A stretch of 19,962 nucleotides of DNA from Candidatus Aerophobota bacterium (GTDB taxonomy: Bacteria; Aerophobota; Aerophobia; Aerophobales; B3-G15). The stretch covers positions 1-19,962 of the forward strand of contig JAGGZA010000080.1 of the NCBI GenBank assembly GCA_021162265.1, given 5' to 3'. The notes beneath the pieces were generated by a model. The model did not search any database. It had not been told where the DNA came from and saw nothing but the letters and a program-made list of their open reading frames with translations. The translations under genes were made by a program, and so were the position numbers. Positions 15,294 through 19,962 of this stretch are shown here, piece by piece. How positions within the stretch are numbered: position 1 is the stretch's first letter; every line of letters begins with the position of its first letter.

Positions 15294-15754
15294 TGAATGT
15301 GAGGTTTATTGCTGATTCTATGCTGGGGAAACTCGCTCGGTGGTTAAGACTGATAGGATTTGATACTCTCTATTATCCTTCAATAGCCGATGAAGATCTT
15401 GTAAAAAAAGCTCACAATGAAGGGAGAATAATTTTAACCAAGGATAGTGAGCTGGTTCGTAGAAACAAAGAAGAAGATATCATATATCTTGCCTCTTCAG
15501 ACCCTTACGAGCAGCTTAAGATAGTAATGAAGACTTTAAAACTAAATCCCTGGGAAAGACTATTTTCAAGGTGTGTCTACTGTAATAAACCTGTACAAAA
15601 GGTGAAAAGCTTATCAGAGATCAAACAAAAAGTTCCCTCTTATGCCTACCAGAATCACTTTTCTTTTTATCGCTGTCCTGAATGTGGAAGGATTTACTGG
15701 GAAGGTTCCCATCATAGCAAAATCAGAGAGAGGATAAAAGCTCTGTTAGAATAA
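15293..15754 (+). CDS. Mut7-C RNase domain protein (PIN-like, zinc ribbon)
   Basis: Predicted PIN-fold ribonuclease of the Mut7-C family (Pfam PF01927). The 153 residues are essentially this one domain. Seen: FIADSMLGKLARWLRLIGFDT with the putative metal-binding D8, IILTKDSEL with D51, then a zinc ribbon with C94/C97 (CVYC) and C128/C131 (CPEC), and the family end GRIYWEGSHHSKI. Many relatives carry an N-terminal ThiS/MoaD-like ubiquitin-fold domain (Ub-Mut7C, PF14451). It is absent here, but a free-standing MoaD-like protein is encoded 2.5 kb downstream in the same cluster. Its RNA target is unknown. It overlaps its upstream neighbour by one base and precedes the MoxR gene by 6 bases. Confidence 0.87.
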   Translation: MNVRFIADSMLGKLARWLRLIGFDTLYYPSIADEDLVKKAHNEGRIILTKDSELVRRNKEEDIIYLASSDPYEQLKIVMKTLKLNPWERLFSRCVYCNKPVQKVKSLSEIKQKVPSYAYQNHFSFYRCPECGRIYWEGSHHSKIRERIKALLE

Positions 15755-15760
15755 AAAATT

Positions 15761-17068
15761 ATGAGATACAAAAGACTTTTAGAAATAGTTAACAGTTTGC
15801 CCAGATTTCCCGTGTACAGAAATTCTACACCTGTTGTTAATATTGATGGAGTTTATCTTACTGTAGAGGATGTGGTAAAAGCAGCGGTGTGGAGCGAACT
15901 GAACATTTTGCTTGTAGGAGAAAGGGGTGAGGGAAAAACCCAGTTGATGGAGGATATAAATAATTCTCTTTTTGGTGGTAAGGGTACTTATATCAGAGCA
16001 AGACCTGATATGAAAGCCAAAGAACTTTATGAGCTATTTAACATAGAAACATTTAAAAAGGAACTTTCTGGTGAAGTTAAAGCTCCTCTTACTCAGATTG
16101 ACGAGATAAATCGTACTCCTCCTATTATTCAAAATGAATTCTTTCATATGTGTGATGGCTATATAGAGTACGAGGGTAAACCTGTAACCCTGGGAGATGG
16201 TTTTCACATCACAATAGCCTCTGCAAATGTTAAGAATGAGAGGTATGGAGGAACCTTTGAGATGGATGATGCTATTCTGGACCGCTTTTCCCTGGTGATA
16301 AATATTGATAATTACCCAACACAGGTTAAAGATGACCTGGAGATAATCACATCTCCCTGGGGGAAGAACCCAAAACTTGTAAGAACTGAGAAAAAAGATT
16401 ACACCGACCAGATAAAACAGATATGCAAAGAGTTAAGGTCTATAAGAGAAGAAAAATTCGATCTGGATGCTTACGTAGCCCTTTTATATCTTAAGAGAGG
16501 ATTAGATTATTGTGTGGTTAAAAAAAGCAAACGTTTAATCTCCTATACTATTCCTACAATTTGCAAACAGAGGAATTGTGCAAGGTTGAGAGAAGAGGAC
16601 TGTGGATATATAAGGCCACTTTCTGAGCGAGCAGTAGAGGCTGTAGCTGCTTTTGCACCTGCTCTTCGCCTGATGGCTGATGCTAAGAAAGGAAAAGGGA
16701 ACGGAGTTGTAACTTACAGGGAAGTGCTGGAGGCTTTTCGTCTTGTTGCGCCTTATGCTGGAATACTTGATCTTATATGGGTAAGAAATTCTTACTTTAG
16801 TAATCCCAGTCTTGCTCTTGACCGAATAGTTGAGAGAATTAATAAAAAATTTTTAGAAAGAAAAGAAGAGGCAAAAGTAGCAGTGAATTTTGCTCTTAAA
16901 GGGAAGCTGAATGAGGAGATAAAAGAGAGGTTTAAGGAAGAATGGAGCTTTTTTGTCGAATTACTTGAGGAGATAAACCTTTTGGGGAAAAAGTATCCTC
17001 ATCTTCTTGAAGAGTTAAAAAAAGAAGAAATTGCAGAAAAATATCCCTTCGTAAGAGTCATAAAGTGA
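15761..17068 (+). CDS. MoxR-type AAA+ ATPase with four-cysteine insertion
   Basis: Predicted chaperone-like AAA+ ATPase of 435 residues. Seen: Walker A GERGEGKT at 53-60, Walker B TQIDE with D114/E115, the MoxR-style run NRTPPIIQNEFFHMCDG, sensor-type TIASAN, and the arginine-finger region DAILDRF. After the AAA core come C251, C268, C273 and C281 (spacing 16, 4 and 7), an arrangement that could bind zinc or an iron-sulfur cluster; this is inference. The C-terminal part is charged and helical. The ribosome site is poor and the start lies 6 bases after the RNase gene. It ends in a GTGA overlap with the VWA gene, the usual MoxR-VWA pairing. The target protein is unknown. Confidence 0.88.
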   Translation: MRYKRLLEIVNSLPRFPVYRNSTPVVNIDGVYLTVEDVVKAAVWSELNILLVGERGEGKTQLMEDINNSLFGGKGTYIRARPDMKAKELYELFNIETFKKELSGEVKAPLTQIDEINRTPPIIQNEFFHMCDGYIEYEGKPVTLGDGFHITIASANVKNERYGGTFEMDDAILDRFSLVINIDNYPTQVKDDLEIITSPWGKNPKLVRTEKKDYTDQIKQICKELRSIREEKFDLDAYVALLYLKRGLDYCVVKKSKRLISYTIPTICKQRNCARLREEDCGYIRPLSERAVEAVAAFAPALRLMADAKKGKGNGVVTYREVLEAFRLVAPYAGILDLIWVRNSYFSNPSLALDRIVERINKKFLERKEEAKVAVNFALKGKLNEEIKERFKEEWSFFVELLEEINLLGKKYPHLLEELKKEEIAEKYPFVRVIK

Positions 17069-18210
17069 GAAAATATAAAAGATTCTTTCAGATTCCCTTA
17101 AACAGGTTGCCCTGGAGGGTTCCTCCAAGAAAAAATAAAAATAAAGATGAGAGAAGAGAAGTTAATTCTAAAGAGAAAAAAGCTCTTTCTCATGGAGCAG
17201 GAGTTTTCACTAAGAGAAGGGATTCGGACAAGATAGATCAGAGATTGATACTGGAAGTCTTAAAGATTATTCAGCAGAGACATTATAGCAACTCAAGACA
17301 GTACATAAGCCCTATTCTTTATATACTGTCTACCGACCCGGGTAAAGCTGGATTTTACAGGTATAATGTTTCTTACGAGAAACTGGATTCACTTTATGAT
17401 AACCTCGCTCCTCAGATTCACATTAATGCACATCTTAACAAGAAAAGGCTTGGTCTCCCTGTAGTTGATTATGGTTATGAGAACTATGATCCTGAAAAAC
17501 ACAGAGCAGATAAGATAAATTTTAACCGGATAAGAGTTGACCCTTATACTCCCTTCAAAAAGGTGCTTGGAAAATCTATCAATTTCCAGGTTGCTCAGTA
17601 TCACCACTATGTCAATGTTCCCTGTGGGGTGAGCAGTAAGAGCTTCCCTGATATTTGCCTTCTCCTTGATACCTCAGGCTCTATGAGAAATGGAGGGTAT
17701 CAATCTACTATTCCCTGGGGAGAAAGAAGTGGTTATCATTATGCTCTTCTGGGATTGTACGGAATAATAAAGTATCTGGAAAGAGAAGGCCTGGCTTCTT
17801 CCATAATGTGGAATATTATAAATTTCTCTGATGCTACGAGAGCCAGTGGCTGGAAGACGTATAGCGATATTTCTCAATTGAAAAAGCATGCGCTTACTCC
17901 TCAGTTTGGAGGAACAGAAATTAATGTTGATGTTTTAAGAAGAGAACTTTTGCATGAGCCCTGTTTGGTTATCATCTTATCTGATGGAGAAATATACAAC
18001 TGGGGAAGGATTAAAGATGATGTGGAAGAAATAATTCAACCTCATTATACCTGCTTTATTCAAATCGGGAAAGAGACAAGAGTGGGTAAGGATATGCAGA
18101 ATTTTGGAGCAGCGGTGTTGACCGTTAGAAGAAAAGAAGATATTGCTGAACTTATGGTAGATCTGACCAGCCAGGTAAGAGGTTCCAGTTGGAGCGGAGG
18201 AAGCCTTTAG
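17065..18210 (+). CDS. VWA (von Willebrand factor A) domain protein, MoxR partner
   Basis: A 381-residue soluble protein. The first 60 or so residues are highly basic and charged. The VWA domain begins near residue 195 and has a complete MIDAS metal site: DTSGSM with D202, S204 and S206, T284 in FGGTEIN, and D307 in LSDGE. The middle part (about 75-190) with VVDYGYENYDPEKH and QVAQYHHYVNVPCGV is not a domain I recognise. The start is GTG, four bases overlapping the MoxR stop (GTGA), so the two are translationally coupled. MoxR and VWA proteins act together in maturing metalloenzymes and complexes (for example CoxD/CoxE and RavA/ViaA), so a maturation or remodelling role is likely, though the client is unknown. 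Confidence 0.88.
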   Translation: MRKYKRFFQIPLNRLPWRVPPRKNKNKDERREVNSKEKKALSHGAGVFTKRRDSDKIDQRLILEVLKIIQQRHYSNSRQYISPILYILSTDPGKAGFYRYNVSYEKLDSLYDNLAPQIHINAHLNKKRLGLPVVDYGYENYDPEKHRADKINFNRIRVDPYTPFKKVLGKSINFQVAQYHHYVNVPCGVSSKSFPDICLLLDTSGSMRNGGYQSTIPWGERSGYHYALLGLYGIIKYLEREGLASSIMWNIINFSDATRASGWKTYSDISQLKKHALTPQFGGTEINVDVLRRELLHEPCLVIILSDGEIYNWGRIKDDVEEIIQPHYTCFIQIGKETRVGKDMQNFGAAVLTVRRKEDIAELMVDLTSQVRGSSWSGGSL

Positions 18211-18249
18211 TATAAGCTGTTAGCCAATTTATTTTATATGGAGAAAAGA

Positions 18250-18528
18250 ATGCCGCAGGTGAAGGTGAAATTTTATGCAAGTTTAAAAGAAAAGTTAGGT
18301 AAGGATGTTGTTTCTCTAAAAGCAGAGAATGTAAAAGAAGCTATTGAGCTATTGAAAGATAAACTGGGAGAGAATTTTTCCAGATGGGTTCTGGAAAAGG
18401 ATGGTTCCCTAAAAAACTATTATATTTTAATTGTTAACGAAAGGATAGTGGATAAAAAAAACCTTATAAATACAAAACTGAAGGATAAGGATATCCTTCA
18501 CATTTTCCCACCCATTGCCGGAGGATAA
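18250..18528 (+). CDS. MoaD/ThiS-like ubiquitin-fold protein ending in Gly-Gly
   Basis: Small beta-grasp protein of 92 residues. I chose the ATG at 18250 because GGAG at 18240-18243 sits six bases upstream and nothing precedes the in-frame ATG at 18238. Seen: VKVKFYASLKEKLGKDVVSLKA at the start, a central helix, VNERIVDKKNLINTKLKDKDILHIFPPIAGG at the end, and the diglycine tail needed for adenylation and thiocarboxylate formation. It could be MoaD, the sulfur carrier of molybdopterin synthase, or a protein-modifier or sulfur carrier for another pathway. MoaE, MoeB and other cofactor genes are not in the window. It lies 39 bases after the VWA gene and is likely part of that cluster. Confidence 0.85.
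   Translation: MPQVKVKFYASLKEKLGKDVVSLKAENVKEAIELLKDKLGENFSRWVLEKDGSLKNYYILIVNERIVDKKNLINTKLKDKDILHIFPPIAGG
18480..18499 (-). terminator. Possible terminator for hppA inside the MoaD-like gene
   Basis: GAAGGAT (18480-18486) and ATCCTTC (18493-18499) form a perfect 7-pair stem with a 6-base loop. On the minus strand it is followed by AGTTTTGT, a short T run, about 40 bases after the hppA stop codon. The stem is weak and lies in coding sequence, so chance is a fair alternative. No terminator was seen in the 7-base gap between the converging genes. Confidence 0.3.
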
Positions 18529-18535
18529 ATTTATT

Positions 18536-19962
18536 TTACTTTATCTTCATAATAAGAGGAGCAAATACAAGGGATACAACAGCCATTAATTTGATAAGAA
18601 TATTCATTGAGGGACCGGTAGTATCTTTTAAGGGATCACCTACGGTATCACCTACAACTGCTGCTTTATGGGTTTCTGAACCTTTGCCTCCCAGATTCCC
18701 CTGTTCTATCCACTTTTTAGCATTATCCCAGGAAGCTCCTCCGTTAACCATCATAATTCCTAAGAGTACTCCACAGGCAGTAGCTCCAGCTAAAAATCCT
18801 CCCAGAGTTTCTGCTCCCAGGAAAAATCCAATACCCAGAGGAATGCCAACAGCCGCCATTCCTGGAATTATCATTTCTCTGAGTGCACCTTTTGTTACAA
18901 TATCCACACATCTCTCAGAATCAGCTTCTGCTTTACCTTCCAACAATCCCTTGATTTCTCTAAACTGTCTTCTGATTTCTTCAACCATTTTTCCAGCAAT
19001 TTTTCCCACCGCTCCGAGAGTAAGATATGCTATAACAAAAGGCATTGCTGCTCCTATAAGAAGACCAATTACAGTGGAAGGATTGGTAAGGTCTATACTT
19101 TTTAAGCCTATTGTTTTTTGATAAGCTGAGAAAAGTGCAAGGGCAGTGAGAGCAGCAGACCCAATAGCAAAACCTTTACCTATAGCTGCGGTGGTATTAC
19201 CAAGAGCATCTAATCTGTCAGTAATTTTCCTTATATTTTCTCCTGCACCTGACATTTCAGCAATTCCTCCAGCATTATCAGCAATAGGACCGTATGAATC
19301 TGTAGACATGACTATACCAATTGTAGAGAGCATCCCCACCGCAGATATGGCAATACCATAAAGTCCACTGAAGTGATAAGCAAGGAATATGGCAACACAT
19401 ATGGTAATTATAGGCAGTATGGTGCTTGCAAACCCTATGGATAGTCCTCTTATTATGTTAAGAGCAGCTCCAAACTGGCTGCTTTTAGCAATTTCTTTTA
19501 TAGGAGGTCCTGATGTGAAATACTCGCTTTCAAGTCCAATTAAGATTCCTGCAAAAAGTCCACATAGTATTGCCCAGAATTCATTTATTCTTCCTAAAAT
19601 TGATCTTGTGATAAAAAAAGCCCCTATGATGAATAAAATAGCACTTATATAGGTAGCGTATCTCAAAGCTGACTGGGGGGAAATTCTCTTAAGAATACTG
19701 ATGGAAAAGACACCAATGATTGAGGAGATAAGACCTGTTGTGATAAGCAGAAGAGGAACAGACATCCATCTTAAAGGGTTAGCTAAGGTTGCTCCAATTG
19801 CTAAGGTAGCTACAACCGATCCCACATAGGACTCAAAAAGGTCTGCTCCCATACCTGCGGTATCTCCCACATTATCGCCAACATTATCAGCTATTACTCC
19901 CGGGTTGCGAGGGTCATCTTCAGGAATTCCCGCCTCAACTTTACCCACAAGGTCTGCTCCAA
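18536..19962 (-). CDS. hppA: Membrane-bound ion-pumping pyrophosphatase, 5' end cut by window
   Basis: Integral membrane enzyme that couples pyrophosphate hydrolysis to H+ or Na+ export. About 475 C-terminal residues are present; the gene runs off the window at 19962. A GTG at 19948 is inside the frame (GADLVGKVEAGIPEDDPRNP), not the start. Seen: IADNVGDNVGDTAGMGADLFESYVG, STDSYGPIADNAGGIAEM, GNTTAAIGKGFAIGSAAL, NGGASWDNAKKWIE and GDTVGDPLKDTTGPS, all hallmark loops, with many hydrophobic segments between. Ala and Gly in GNTTAAIG, where potassium-independent enzymes have Lys and Thr, indicate the potassium-dependent class. Whether it pumps H+ or Na+ cannot be read safely. It is the only minus-strand gene and converges with the MoaD-like gene seven bases away. 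Confidence 0.96.
   Translation of the reverse strand, partial: GADLVGKVEAGIPEDDPRNPGVIADNVGDNVGDTAGMGADLFESYVGSVVATLAIGATLANPLRWMSVPLLLITTGLISSIIGVFSISILKRISPQSALRYATYISAILFIIGAFFITRSILGRINEFWAILCGLFAGILIGLESEYFTSGPPIKEIAKSSQFGAALNIIRGLSIGFASTILPIITICVAIFLAYHFSGLYGIAISAVGMLSTIGIVMSTDSYGPIADNAGGIAEMSGAGENIRKITDRLDALGNTTAAIGKGFAIGSAALTALALFSAYQKTIGLKSIDLTNPSTVIGLLIGAAMPFVIAYLTLGAVGKIAGKMVEEIRRQFREIKGLLEGKAEADSERCVDIVTKGALREMIIPGMAAVGIPLGIGFFLGAETLGGFLAGATACGVLLGIMMVNGGASWDNAKKWIEQGNLGGKGSETHKAAVVGDTVGDPLKDTTGPSMNILIKLMAVVSLVFAPLIMKIK

Noticed and set aside
14736..18528. Reading the MoxR-VWA-RNase cluster as an anti-phage defence island
   Set aside because: There are no mobile-element, restriction, toxin-antitoxin or integrase signs, composition looks like the neighbours, and housekeeping genes flank it on both sides.
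18591..19121. 176-codon open frame on the plus strand
   Set aside because: It is antisense to hppA, whose conserved motifs are unmistakable. The Pro/Ser-rich product is what the reverse complement of a membrane protein gives.
1..19962. CRISPR arrays, insertion sequences, att sites and replication origin
   Set aside because: I saw no regularly spaced repeats, transposase motifs, terminal inverted repeats or DnaA-box clusters on reading both strands by eye.

Overview
The window looks like an ordinary chromosomal stretch from an AT-rich, probably anaerobic, uncultured-type bacterium. Arginine is encoded mostly by AGA/AGG, genes are packed with 1-17 base overlaps, and there is a membrane pyrophosphatase of the potassium-dependent type. 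PilT and an HD-GYP protein point to surface motility and cyclic-di-GMP signalling. I cannot name the phylum from this sequence. No phage, insertion sequence, CRISPR array or rRNA was seen.

Region 1 (1-11035, all + strand) is an information-processing and fatty-acid block: gltX, tRNA-Gln(CTG), tRNA-Glu(CTC), rplM, a purine nucleoside phosphorylase, ileS, an RluD-type pseudouridine synthase, fabG, acpP, fabF, rnc and a phosphohexose mutase. Spacing is so tight that most of it could be one or a few long transcripts. GluRS sits beside two tRNAs of its own substrate class. rplM lacks its usual partner rpsI. The rnc start codon lies in the loop of a perfect hairpin and overlaps a three-codon upstream ORF.

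Region 2 (11036-14687, +) opens with a gene-poor 270-base stretch holding a good sigma70-type promoter and a tiny signal-peptide-like ORF. That ORF looks frameshifted: one base removed would make it end in a GTGA overlap with the next gene. Then come a membrane HD-GYP phosphodiesterase, a DUF5317 membrane protein, pilT and recX.

Region 3 (14688-18528, +) is the most interesting part: a conserved protein of unknown function, a free-standing Mut7-C RNase with zinc ribbon, a MoxR-type AAA+ ATPase with an unusual four-cysteine insertion, a VWA (MIDAS) protein, and a MoaD/ubiquitin-like protein ending in Gly-Gly. Mut7-C RNases in other bacteria are often fused to a ThiS/MoaD-like domain, so finding the two as separate genes around a MoxR-VWA pair suggests a functional module.

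Region 4 (18536-19962, - strand) is the C-terminal part of a membrane-bound ion-pumping pyrophosphatase (hppA), convergent with the MoaD-like gene and cut by the window end.
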